This document shows, piece by piece, positions 36,561 through 46,184 of a DNA stretch of 64,000 nucleotides. Where the stretch lies: NCBI RefSeq assembly GCF_033958435.1, contig NC_134160.1, positions 10,527,001-10,591,000 of the forward strand, read 5' to 3'. Under the pieces are notes generated by a model. That model did not search any database, was not told where the DNA came from, and saw only the letters and a list, made by a program, of their open reading frames with translations. Within the stretch, counting starts at the first letter, position 1, and each line of letters starts with the position of its first letter. A program made the translations under genes and the position numbers. This DNA comes from Carettochelys insculpta (taxonomy: Eukaryota; Chordata; Testudines; Carettochelyidae).

Positions 36561-39440
36561 TTCTTTCATTGTTCCCTTCTTTTCTGCCTCTTGCCGGTCA
36601 GCAGAGAGGAGTGTGTACTGCCTGTGCTCAGCTTGCTCTGCCTTCTCACCAGCTGTAGGAGTCTGTGATTTTGTCCCACCTCAGGTGTCCTGAGCAAAGG
36701 TCACCCAAGTTCCATCTCATCACTCCACCCTGTCATCCCTGATGGGAGGAAACGGTTTGGGGTAGAACTGACTAACGGTCCAAGCATTATCCAGCTCAGA
36801 CAGGGAGGCTCTGGCTTCCTTTTCAGAAACAAGCTGAGGGCTCAGCGTCTAGCATGACTCCTCCTCGTGGTGCTGCAGAAGCCAGGAGATGCCTTCTTCT
36901 GTGGGCCTGCAGGTGGCCTAGTTGGTGCTCAGTCAGCACAGGTAACGGTCTCCTGCGTTCCTTTTGCTTCTTACTGTTGCTATGGAGCTCAGCAGGAATG
37001 TGTCCTCTCCTTCCCCCACTCGCATTCTGTCTTCCTGACAGTTACAGCGGTATTTGAGGCACCAGTTACAGGAAGCTTAACGTGGGCAATATAAATGGGC
37101 CCTTTCCTGATTCCGGAACGGGGCTTAAACATTGTGTCCCAGGCTTCTTTGTGGTGGAAGTCTCCTCAATGCTGCTAACCTCGGTGACCGGCCCTGCCCT
37201 GGCCCCATACCCTCTGCCTGCTGTGGTTTGAATCGCTAATCCTTGGAGATCTGTGACAAACTAGTAGAGCAGGCACTGAGCCAATCTCCTGAGAAAAGAG
37301 CTCTCTGGGAGAGAAGATAAGCCCCCTCTTCCTTGGGCAGGGTTAGCCCACTTAGCTGTGAATAGAGTCCTCTTTTCATTGTTCAACTCCTCTGCTCCCC
37401 TGTTTTCCTAGAAGGCTTGTGTGAGACTCTCGCCAATTCCTTATCCTGCTGCAGAGCCATCCTCCGCTTCCCTCTAGCCAGACAAAGGTCCTGCCTCTTT
37501 CATTTCACTGAAGCTTTCGGGGGCAGCGGCTGGGGAGGGGGTTCTCGCAGCTGTGTGATGTGAGCTGTGGAAAGGCTGAATGGAATAGTTGCATGCAAAC
37601 AGGCCTGCTTTTGTCCTGCACCTCCCCCAGCTAAACCACTTGGGTTGGAGAATGTAAAATGGGCCTTGGAATAGAAAGATTAGTACATATTTCGAGTGAC
37701 CAGGTCCATTTAGTCCAATATCCAGAGGCCAAAACTGGATAGTCAAAGAAAGAGGGCAACCTTATAAATAGGCCATGGCTGCTCTTCCCAGGCCTTAAAA
37801 ACTTCTTGCTAATTATAGAATAGTAATGACACACACAGTGCAAGTCTTTTCTGCCCACATCCCTTTATTCATTCTCGCGGGCTGTAGGGCTGAAGCTTCC
37901 ACGTTGGGTTACACAGGACCCCATGTATTCAGGAAGCCTGTGGTCCTCTGCCAACCATCTGTAGCTTCTCCAAAAGATCATTAATGGCTCATACCAACTT
38001 CTAGACTCTGCTCAGCTTTCGTTCCTTTTCCTAGGAAGAGAAATCTTTGCCCTGCTCCACTATTGGTGCTGCTAGAAGGCTTCTCTTACTTTTTCCCCAG
38101 TACCACGGGGATCAGAGGTCTAGTCATACACACATAGTGAGTTGCACAGGGTATCATGAGTGCAAACAAGTACCAGGCTTGAAAGTCTCAGCAAATTTGA
38201 TTAGAAGATGCTGAGAGAGCGAGGGTCTGAGTGAGTGAACCACTATTAAATAAGCCCCTTGCAAAAAGAGGAAGCACACATGCAAACTTTCCTCCACAGC
38301 TCAAAATTATTAGCAGCTGCACGTTAGCCTTTGATTCCCCTTGCTCGAGAAACTTCACTGGTGAGAGTTTTCTACATCCCATTGATCTCACTCAGCAAGC
38401 CGCTTTTGATGCACTGTTCCTGTCTCTGGTAGCCTCTCATGGCCCTTCCTTAAAAAGCAGCAAAACTTGGAGCACTTTAAGTGGCAGTGGAGAGACCCAC
38501 CAGACATTACCCTGGGCCATTTGGCCTAACTATAAAGAGGCAGTATGAACCCACTTTTTGTTTCTTGTTTACAGCCTCAGCAGAGGGCACACTCGGAATG
38601 GGCTATGTCTAGACATTGCCCTGTGCTGCATCCTGAGATCCTGCATCCTGATCAGCGAGGACCAGCTTGTGGGAAGCTTGCCCTGGTAGCTACTACCTGG
38701 ACATACCTGTTCTATGGATGGCAAAAGGCCTCCAGCTGCTCAGAGCTCCAGTCTAGCACCATTCCCCAGTATTACCCTCATTAGCTTGCATCTTTAGGGC
38801 AGAAGAATTTGGATGGCTAGTTCCTCTCTTCCTAGGTTCTGGAGAGTTTCTCCTTTGTGGTTTGGGCAAAGCAGTGTCGGCTTTACGTGGCAGAGCCCAC
38901 AATAAGGTGGAATCTCTCAGTGGTACTGGGGCTTAGAGGTGTGTGAGTGGGCGAAGTTGTCCTACTGAAAAGCAGGAAAGGCTCCCGCTCTGATCTTCCT
39001 TGATTAAATTCTTTGAAGCTTTGTTCTGGCTGGCACCATCTCTACCTCTGCTCCTGAAGCAGCACTAGCGATGATTCCCCACCAGTGACTGAGTGCCATG
39101 CTGGATGGCTGACCCCTGATGCCAGGGCAGTGGCTGCCCTCCTCCCCAGCTGCCAGGCATGCTGCAAAGACACCTCTTGCATTTCCAGGATTATCCCCTC
39201 TTTGAGATTGACCTGCCTGGATGCATGTGCCCAGTGTTTCAAACCAGAGGGAGAAGTGTAGCCTTTCCCAGCAGCATGAAGAGTGTGCTGGTACTGCCTG
39301 GGTCCTGCGCTGGGGGAATGGCTAACTCACAGCTCAGCTCGTAAGAGGAAGGGATGTGAGTATTTTAAGGCTTTACTGTGTAATATCTCCCTCCACACAC
39401 ACACACACACAGTCTCCTGTGTTTGGGTTGCCATGTGTAA
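36561..39440. other. Intergenic stretch, no gene recognised
   Basis: Open frames are short and without motifs. A reverse-strand AATAAA (TTTATT at 37,863-37,868) could mark the 3' end of a minus-strand transcript, but I see no exon to go with it. A CA repeat lies at 39,393-39,410. Confidence 0.4.
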
Positions 39441-39445
39441 GAGGT

Positions 39446-39864
39446 TGTGATGAAGTGGGGGGGGTGCATGTGTGAGTCAGGCGGAATGTCCGAGGCAAAC
39501 AGCAGCTCCCAGTGGCTAAGGATGACCCTGGGGCTACAACTGGCAGATAACACCTCTGCCTGAACAAAGAGCAGGGAGGAGCTGAGCTGGGGTTTTTGAA
39601 TCGGGGGCGGCAGTTAGAGGCGAGGAAAAGGGAGAGCTGGAAGGCAGCCAGCCTGAGGAGGGGAAAGCTACACCCCAGAGGGGCTCCCCTCGGGGTCTTC
39701 CCCCCAGGACAGGTTGGAAGGACTGTCTCTGGCTGCTATGCTGTTGCTTCTGTGAGAAACTGGACATCTGTTGCCTAATAAACCTGCTGTTGTACCTGCT
39801 AAGTGAGAGTCACTCCTGCCAGCGGACGGGGTGCAGTGCAGGGGGACCCCTGAACCCCATCACA
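39446..39864 (+). repeat. 5' LTR of the Gmr1-type element
   Basis: It begins TGTGATGAAG and ends CCCCATCACA, giving TG...CA borders inside a longer TGTGAT/ATCACA inverted end. AATAAA at 39,777-39,782 marks the R region. A GC box (GGGGGCGG, about 39,602) is present and no TATA box is obvious. The open frames in it recur identically in the 3' LTR and are not genes. Confidence 0.96.
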
Positions 39865-39865
39865 C

Positions 39866-39883
39866 TGGTGTCAGAAGTGGGAT
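39866..39883 (+). other. Primer binding site, complementary to tRNA-Leu 3' end
   Basis: TGGTGTCAGAAGTGGGAT starts two bases after the LTR. It is complementary to the 3' end (CCA plus acceptor and T-arm) of vertebrate tRNA-Leu whose mature end reads ATCCCACTTCTGACA-CCA, as I recall for the CAA isoacceptor. It would prime minus-strand synthesis. Confidence 0.85.
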
Positions 39884-40023
39884 GCACTGCACCCACGGAT
39901 GAGCTCCCAGCAGTGGCTGACTGAGCACCAGAGAAGGAAGGAGTCTCACAAGAGCCAGAGGGGGAACAGAGCCATTCCTGCAGCTGCTGCTGGTGAGTGA
40001 ATACCCCGGGAAATAGCGGGGAG

Positions 40024-43000
40024 ATGGATTATACCCGACTCCTGAAGGCAGAGCTAGCAGGGCTGTGCAGAGGGAGGGGCCTGACCGTGGGGAAGGCGAC
40101 CAAGGCCCAGCTGATTGCACAGCTGGAAGAGAATGACCGATCCGGGGGGGCAGAGCCTGTCCCGGCAGAAAGTGGCCGGTCAGCCTCGGGAAGCATTTCG
40201 GATTCTCCGACAGGAGCAGGGGCTCGACGCCGTCCGACAGACGCGGTGCCCACCAGGTCGCGCTCAGCTAGCGGTGGTCCATCGCGGGCAGAGTCCCCCG
40301 CCGCAGAGCTGAGACGGCTGGAACTCGAGGTGAAATTAAAGGAACTGGAGCACCAGGAACGGGAAAGAGAGCGTGAGCGCCAGGAACGAGAAAGAGAGCG
40401 TGAGCACGAGTGCCAGCTACAAGAGAGACAGCGGGAGGAGAGAGAGCGAGAGCGGGAGCATGAGCGAACCATGGCAGAGGCGAGACGCCAAGAGGCCCCA
40501 GCTGCGGTAAGCGGGGAGAGGGCCAGACGGCTCGGGGTGGTCAGTCACTTGGAGACGCGTGTGCTGGCCCAGTGTCAGAACACAGGGGACATGGACGAGT
40601 TCCTTACCGCCTTCGAGCGAGCCTGTGAGTTGCATGAGGTTCCCCCAGATGAGTGGCTCCGGCACCTCACCCCCTTGCTAGGCCGGAAGGGCGCAGCGGT
40701 GCTCAGCCAGCTGGTGGGGCTGCAGCCTGGGGACTATGAACGGTTCAAACAGGCCCTGCTGCATAAGTTCGGGCTGACTCCGGAGATGTACAAGAAGAAG
40801 TTCCAGGAGGCGCAGAAGAGGCCAGAGGAAACCCACGTAGATACAACCGCCCGCCTGAAGCAATACTACCAGAAGTGGGCATTCGGAATGGAAGTCCAGT
40901 CCGTAGAGGACCTGATTGAGCTGGCGGTTGTGGAGCGATTCTACGAGATGTGCGCACCTGACCTGAGGGTGTGGCTCGTGGACCGGAAGCCAGGGGACTC
41001 ACATGATGCAGGGAAACTGGCAGATGACTTCACAAACAGCCGGGCCAGGTTTGAAAGTGAGCCCCACAAGGAGAGGGAGTCTCGGAGAGAGAGGGAGTCC
41101 CGGAGGGAGAGGGAGTCCTGGAGAAACCAAGAATCTCAGAGAGACCGGTCCCTAACTGTACGACAGAGGGGACCACCTCTTGGGCAAGCCCAGGAAAAAG
41201 GGGCCAGCCACCCACCCCCCAGAGAGCCAAACAGAGCCCGGACAGAGCAGCCGGCCCGAGGGACACAACCAGACCCAGGCTGTTACCGCTGTGGGCGAAA
41301 GGGGCATAGAGCAGCCCAGTGCCCCAGGCTCCCAGACAGGTTGAGCAGGCCGGGGGGTCATGGAGTCAACTGGGTGGGGTCCCAGAAGTCAGAGGGGCTG
41401 GCGGCCAAGGCGGGTGGTGCTGACAAGGGGCACTCAGATTGGGCCGAATCCGCCCCACAGACCAGCTCCTCAGGGGGACCAAAGGCTCAGAGGCCAGTTT
41501 ACAGAGTGGGGGCAGCGCTACCTCTGTGGAGCAAGTGTCTCAAACACCTCGAGGTAGATGGGAAAAAGGTCACGGGGTTCTGGGACACAGGCGCTGACGT
41601 GACGCTGGCCCGACCCGGGGTGGTGGCACCGGGCTGCATGATACCCGATTCCCACCTGACGATAACAGGAATTGATGGGACCCCTTTCAAGGTGCCCATG
41701 GCCAGGGTGCACCTGAAATGGGGGAAGAAGGAAGGCCCCAAGGAAGTGGGCGTGCACAGCCATTTGCCGGCAGATGTACTGATGGGGGCTGACCTGGAGA
41801 ACTGGCAAGGTGAACGCCCTCGTGCCCTGGTCCTGACCCGTAGCCAAAGAAAACGAGGGGTGCGCTCCCCAGATTCAGGGGTACAGGCCCAGCCAAAGCC
41901 ACAGGGGCCAACCCTAAAAGAAAGGGGGCTCCCAAAAACCAGATCTCACAGGCCAGGGATGCTGGAGCCAGGCAGGGATGGGGAAGTAGCCTCCGCTCCT
42001 GCCCGAGCGGAAGAATTCCAGGCAGAGCAGCAGAAAGACCCCTCCTTGCAGAAGCTGAGGGAACTGGCCAGTCTCAGCCCAGCTCCGCAGCTGGGGGAGG
42101 GCTGCAGGGAGAGATTCCTGTGGGAAAAGGGATTCCTGTACCGGGAATGGGCTCCCAGACGCAAAGCGGAGCCATGGAAGGTCCAAAGGCAACTGGTGGT
42201 TCCCCAAAAGTACCGGCGCAGGCTGCTGTACCTAGCTCATGATGTCCCGCTCGCAGGACACCAGGGGATCCACCGCACCAGGAGAAGGTTGTTACAGAAC
42301 TTTTTCTGGCCAGGGATCTTTGCAGCTGTCCGTCTGTATTGCCTGTCCTGCGATCCCTGCCAGAGGGTGGGGAAGAGCCGGGACAAGGGGAAAGCTGCCC
42401 TGCGGCCACTGCCCATCATAGAGGAGCCTTTCCAGAAAGTGGCTATAGACATAGTGGGCCCCTTCAGCAAGGCAACGCGTTCGGGGAAGAAATATATTTT
42501 GGTAGTGGTAGATTTTGCCACGCGATACCCAAAAGCAGTGGCCTTGACCTCTATCGACGCTGACACCGTGGCAAATGCACTGCTGTCCATTTTCAGCAGA
42601 GTGGGGTTCCCCAAGGAGGTCCTCACAGATCAGGGGTCCAACTTCATGTCGGCCCTACTGCAAAGCTTGTGGGACAAGTGTGGGGTCCGGCACACCTGGG
42701 CCACAGCCTACCACCCGCAGACCAATGGGCTGGTGGAGAGGTTCAATGGGACTCTAAAGCAAATGCTGAAAACCTTCATGAATCAATACCCCCATGACTG
42801 GAACAAGTACTTACCCCACCTGCTGTTTGCATACAGGGAGGTGCCCCAGGAATCCACGGGGTTCTCCCCGTTTGAGCTGCTGTATGGAAGGAGGGTACGG
42901 GGACCCTTGGACTTGCTCAGAGAAGAGTGGGAGGGGACGGCCTCCCCTGAAGGGGAGTCAGTGGTACAGTATGTACTAACCTTCCGGGAAAAACTCACCG

Positions 43001-44799
43001 AGCTCATGGGCCTGGCCAGGGAGAACCTCTCCATGGCCCAAAGGAAGCAAAAGGTCTGGTATGACCGTAACGCCAGGGCCCGAGCCTATGCCACCGGGGA
43101 TCAAGTGATGGTCCTTATACCTATGCGGCGGAACAAGCTGCAAGCGGCCTGGGATGGGCCCTTCAAGGTCGTCAAACAGCTAAATGACGTAAATTATGTG
43201 GTGGAACTGTCGAACCGGGCCCACCGCCACCGGGTCTATCATGTGAACATGATGAAACCTTACTGGGACAGGCAGAACTTGGTGCTGGCCGTGTGCAGAC
43301 ACTGGGAGGGGCAGGGGGAAGATCCCTTGGTGGATTTACTCACAAGGACTGGAGCCGGCTCCTTGCTGGAGTCTATTCCCCTCTCAGACCAGCTGACCCC
43401 TGCCCAGCAGACGGAGATCAAGGAGGTGCTGCATTCGCATCAACAGCTGTTCTCGGACAGACCCGGACGCACTGACCTGGCTGTCCACCGAATAGAGACA
43501 GGCACCCACGCCCCTATCAAGTGTGTGCCATTCAAAGCCACAGGGAGGACGGCTCAGGACATAGAGCGGGAGGTTGAAAACATGCTGGCTCTGGGGGTGA
43601 TCCAACCCTCGTCCAGCCCCTGGGCCTCTCCCGTGGTGTTAGTCCCTAAAAAAGATGGGTCTGTTCGGTTTTGTGTGGACTATCGCAAGCTTAACGCCAT
43701 CACTGTCTCGGACGCCTACCCCATGCCCAGGCCTAATAACCTTTTAAACAAGCTGGGGGGAGCCCGTTACCTCACCACCATAGACCTCACCAAGGGGTAC
43801 TGGCAAGTGCCATTAGACCAAGATGCCCGGCTGAAGTCGGCTTTCATCACTCCTGTGGGGCTCTACGAGTTCTTGGTCCTGCCCTTCGGCCTCAAGGGGG
43901 CACCCGCTACCTTCCAGCGTCTGGTGGACCAGCTACTGAAGGGAATGGAGAGCTTTGCCCTGGCTTACATGGACGACATTTGCATCTTCAGCCAGACGTG
44001 GGAGGACCATGTGTCCCAGGTCAAGCAGGTGCTGGACCGACTCCAGAAGGCTGGTCTGACTATCAAGGCAGGGAAGTGCAAGGTGGGAATGGCTGAGGTG
44101 ACCTACCTGGGCCACAAGGTGGGCAGCGGCTGCTTAAAGCCAGAGCCAGCTAAAGTGGAGGCTGTCAGAGATTGGCCAACACCCCAGACTAAGAAGCAGG
44201 TCCAGGCCTTCATTGGGATGGCGGGGTACTACCGAAGGTTCGTGCCCCACTTTAGCTCCATCGCAGCCCCCCTCACGGAGCTGTGTAAAAAGGGAAAGCC
44301 TGACAAGGTGGTTTGGACCGAGCAGTGCCAAGAGGCCCTCTGCGCGCTGAAGGAGGCTCTGGTCAGGGCCCCAGTGCTGGCAAATCCAAACTTCAACAAG
44401 CCCTTCCTGGTGTTCACCGATGCCTCGGACGTGGGGCTGGGGGCGGTGCTAATGCAGGTGACTGACAAAGGGGAAAAACACCCCATTGTGTACCTGAGTA
44501 AGAAGCTGCTGCCCCGGGAGCAGAGCTACGCGGCCATAAAAAAGGAATGTCTGGCCATGGTGTGGGCGCTGGGGAAGCTGCAGCCGTACCTGTTTGGACG
44601 GCGTTTCACCGTGTACACCGATCACTCACCCCTGACCTGGCTGCATCACATGAAAGGGGCCAACGCCAAGCTCCTGCGGTGGAGTCTGCTCCTGCAGGAC
44701 TACGACATGGAGGTGGTCCACGTCAAGGGGAACAACAACACCATAGCCGATGCCCTGTCACGCAGGGAGGGCCCCGAACTTCCCCAGGTCACTGGCTAA
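40024..44799 (+). CDS. Gag-Pol polyprotein, order Gag-PR-IN-RT-RH, 1,591 aa, uninterrupted
   Basis: The first ATG is at 40,024 (GGGGAGATGG, strong context). The open frame extends upstream to a stop at 39,994 but only via GTG. Residues 1-38 resemble a SAP DNA-binding motif (LLKAELAGLCRGRGL, KATKAQLIAQL). Residues 95-151 are Arg/Glu-rich and probably coiled coil. Capsid is about 170-340, with 254-336 resembling the SCAN domain. The zinc knuckle is C420-C423-H428-C433. Protease has DTGAD at 521. Integrase has H739/H746/C776/C779, then D809, D869, E905 (exactly 35 residues between the last two) and GPF at 1045. Reverse transcriptase has D1254 and YMDD at 1315-1318. RNase H has D1466, E1508, D1533, D1576. 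All catalytic residues are present. The frame stops 24 residues after the last RNase H motif, so there is no second integrase, chromodomain or envelope. Confidence 0.97.
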   Translation: MDYTRLLKAELAGLCRGRGLTVGKATKAQLIAQLEENDRSGGAEPVPAESGRSASGSISDSPTGAGARRRPTDAVPTRSRSASGGPSRAESPAAELRRLELEVKLKELEHQERERERERQEREREREHECQLQERQREEREREREHERTMAEARRQEAPAAVSGERARRLGVVSHLETRVLAQCQNTGDMDEFLTAFERACELHEVPPDEWLRHLTPLLGRKGAAVLSQLVGLQPGDYERFKQALLHKFGLTPEMYKKKFQEAQKRPEETHVDTTARLKQYYQKWAFGMEVQSVEDLIELAVVERFYEMCAPDLRVWLVDRKPGDSHDAGKLADDFTNSRARFESEPHKERESRRERESRRERESWRNQESQRDRSLTVRQRGPPLGQAQEKGASHPPPREPNRARTEQPARGTQPDPGCYRCGRKGHRAAQCPRLPDRLSRPGGHGVNWVGSQKSEGLAAKAGGADKGHSDWAESAPQTSSSGGPKAQRPVYRVGAALPLWSKCLKHLEVDGKKVTGFWDTGADVTLARPGVVAPGCMIPDSHLTITGIDGTPFKVPMARVHLKWGKKEGPKEVGVHSHLPADVLMGADLENWQGERPRALVLTRSQRKRGVRSPDSGVQAQPKPQGPTLKERGLPKTRSHRPGMLEPGRDGEVASAPARAEEFQAEQQKDPSLQKLRELASLSPAPQLGEGCRERFLWEKGFLYREWAPRRKAEPWKVQRQLVVPQKYRRRLLYLAHDVPLAGHQGIHRTRRRLLQNFFWPGIFAAVRLYCLSCDPCQRVGKSRDKGKAALRPLPIIEEPFQKVAIDIVGPFSKATRSGKKYILVVVDFATRYPKAVALTSIDADTVANALLSIFSRVGFPKEVLTDQGSNFMSALLQSLWDKCGVRHTWATAYHPQTNGLVERFNGTLKQMLKTFMNQYPHDWNKYLPHLLFAYREVPQESTGFSPFELLYGRRVRGPLDLLREEWEGTASPEGESVVQYVLTFREKLTELMGLARENLSMAQRKQKVWYDRNARARAYATGDQVMVLIPMRRNKLQAAWDGPFKVVKQLNDVNYVVELSNRAHRHRVYHVNMMKPYWDRQNLVLAVCRHWEGQGEDPLVDLLTRTGAGSLLESIPLSDQLTPAQQTEIKEVLHSHQQLFSDRPGRTDLAVHRIETGTHAPIKCVPFKATGRTAQDIEREVENMLALGVIQPSSSPWASPVVLVPKKDGSVRFCVDYRKLNAITVSDAYPMPRPNNLLNKLGGARYLTTIDLTKGYWQVPLDQDARLKSAFITPVGLYEFLVLPFGLKGAPATFQRLVDQLLKGMESFALAYMDDICIFSQTWEDHVSQVKQVLDRLQKAGLTIKAGKCKVGMAEVTYLGHKVGSGCLKPEPAKVEAVRDWPTPQTKKQVQAFIGMAGYYRRFVPHFSSIAAPLTELCKKGKPDKVVWTEQCQEALCALKEALVRAPVLANPNFNKPFLVFTDASDVGLGAVLMQVTDKGEKHPIVYLSKKLLPREQSYAAIKKECLAMVWALGKLQPYLFGRRFTVYTDHSPLTWLHHMKGANAKLLRWSLLLQDYDMEVVHVKGNNNTIADALSRREGPELPQVTG

Positions 44800-44821
44800 G
44801 TGACCCCGCTCAGTGCGGTCT

Positions 44822-44836
44822 GAAAGGGGGGAGAGA
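44822..44836 (+). other. Polypurine tract
   Basis: A run of 15 purines (GAAAGGGGGGAGAGA) abuts the 3' LTR directly. This is the plus-strand primer expected of an LTR retrotransposon. Confidence 0.92.
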
Positions 44837-45255
44837 TGTGATGAAGTGGGGGGGGTGCATGTGTGAGTCAGGCGGAATGTCCGAGGCAAACAGCAGCTCC
44901 CAGTGGCTAAGGATGACCCTGGGGCTACAACTGGCAGATAACACCTCTGCCTGAACAAAGAGCAGGGAGGAGCTGAGCTGGGGTTTTTGAATCGGGGGCG
45001 GCAGTTAGAGGCGAGGAAAAGGGAGAGCTGGAAGGCAGCCAGCCTGAGGAGGGGAAAGCTACACCCCAGAGGGGCTCCCCTCGGGGTCTTCCCCCCAGGA
45101 CAGGTTGGAAGGACTGTCTCTGGCTGCTATGCTGTTGCTTCTGTGAGAAACTGGACATCTGTTGCCTAATAAACCTGCTGTTGTACCTGCTAAGTGAGAG
45201 TCACTCCTGCCAGCGGACGGGGTGCAGTGCAGGGGGACCCCTAAACCCCATCACA
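44837..45255 (+). repeat. 3' LTR of the Gmr1-type element
   Basis: Same length as the 5' LTR (419 bp). The only difference I found is CCCCTGAACC in the left copy against CCCCTAAACC here. AATAAA lies at 45,168-45,173. Confidence 0.96.
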
Positions 45256-45274
45256 GAGGTGTAACAACGTAAAG

Positions 45275-45400
45275 CAGGGTTATATCACTTTATCAGTTTA
45301 GAAATCAATTTCTTCTGATACAAATCAGACAGGAGTTATCTCTTGTTTGATTTATAGCAGAATAATTTGATTTCTAAACCGATAAAGTGGTACAATGCTG
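45275..45400. repeat. Hairpin repeat beside the LTR element
   Basis: 'cactttatcagtttagaaat' (about 45,288) is mirrored by 'atttctaaaccgataaagtg' (about 45,371), and the inner sequence also pairs towards a centre near 45,337. It is a foldback of about 60-bp arms starting 15 bp after the target duplication. Confidence 0.8.
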
Positions 45401-45861
45401 GGTGGCTACGTTTGAATTCTGGTTAAGGATGAGTCAAGCTTTCTGGTTACCAGGTGCAATTTCAATATATATTAAAATGCACATGCCAGGATTATGTGCC
45501 CTAGAAACTGCTGGGCTGTGTAGCGGCAGGAGAGCTAAGTGGAACAAATTGAGTCATTTGGTTATGGGACTTCTGAGATACAGACCTTCCCGCCCTGCCC
45601 CGCCATGTCTATACCTAAGATCATGGAAGGACTTGTGTTTGGCTGGCCGCTGTGGTTACCCTACTGTTTTTAGTACGTTGGCTTAATCAAGGGCAGCACA
45701 TGTACATCAGCCTGAACTGGAAAGTGCCCCTCCAGTGGGAATGTCAATTTACCTTTCGTGCTCTTGCTACCCAGAGCGTGATGATCCCTGGGAACAAATA
45801 ATTAAAAAGCCAACCTCCTATCTAGTGCTTGTTATCAGTAGACCTCAAAGTGTTATACAAA

Positions 45862-45982
45862 GAAGGGGTAGCCATGTTAGGCTGTACCTTCACAAAAAAC
45901 AAGCGGTCCTGTAGCACCTTAAAGACTATCCATTTTAAAATGATCAGTCTTTAAGGTGCTGCAGGACTGCTTGTTTTTACAA
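45862..45982. repeat. Inverted-dimer copy of short repeat
   Basis: The forward arm AACAAGCGGTCCTGTAGCACC...TAAAGACTATCC is mirrored by CAGTCTTTAAGGTGCTGCAGG...CTGCTTGTTTTT. The left tail has 'ggggtagccatgttaggctg'. Confidence 0.8.
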
Positions 45983-46007
45983 AGGAAGTGAGTTTTGTTC
46001 TCTCTCT

Positions 46008-46135
46008 TTTACAGGTGGGACGCTGAGACACAGGGAGCGTGCTTTGTCCTTGGTTACCTAACGGGTTAGTTGCTGAGCTGGAAATAGAATCCAGCTTTCC
46101 TGAATCCCAGTCCAGTGCTCTGTCGTGGCCTCCCT
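46008..46135 (-). repeat. MIR SINE, reverse orientation
   Basis: The series 'acgctgagacacagggagcg', 'gctgagctggaaatagaatc' and 'cagtccagtgctctgtcgtg' is the reverse complement of the MIR core and tRNA-related head. Confidence 0.7.
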
Positions 46136-46184
46136 AGCCAGAACTAGAGGGAGAACCATTTGGAGGAAGTATGGGACCTTATGT

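Larger units (their letters stand above)
39441..45260 (+). mobile_element. Complete Gmr1-type Ty3/gypsy LTR retrotransposon
   Basis: The element spans 39,446-45,255 and is flanked by the 5-bp target duplication GAGGT (39,441-39,445 and 45,256-45,260). In order it has a 419-bp LTR, a tRNA-Leu primer binding site, a short leader, one Gag-Pol frame, a polypurine tract and a 419-bp LTR. The Pol order is protease, integrase, reverse transcriptase, RNase H. This is the order described for Gmr1-like elements of deuterostomes and differs from the ordinary gypsy order with integrase last. There is no envelope frame. One LTR mismatch was found by eye, so the insertion is recent. Confidence 0.96.

Noticed and set aside
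39534..39778. Frames of 77 (-) and 60 (+) codons, repeated at 44,925-45,169
   Set aside because: They lie wholly inside the LTRs and are duplicated only because the LTRs are identical.
39866..39883. tRNA gene
   Set aside because: Only an 18-nt complement of a tRNA 3' end is present, which is a primer binding site. MIR heads elsewhere are likewise not tRNA genes.
39997..40023. Upstream GTG as start of the Gag-Pol frame
   Set aside because: A eukaryotic start at GTG is unlikely when an ATG in good context follows nine codons later.
44800..45260. Envelope or chromodomain after RNase H
   Set aside because: Only 22 nt separate the stop from the polypurine tract and LTR, so there is no room for another gene.
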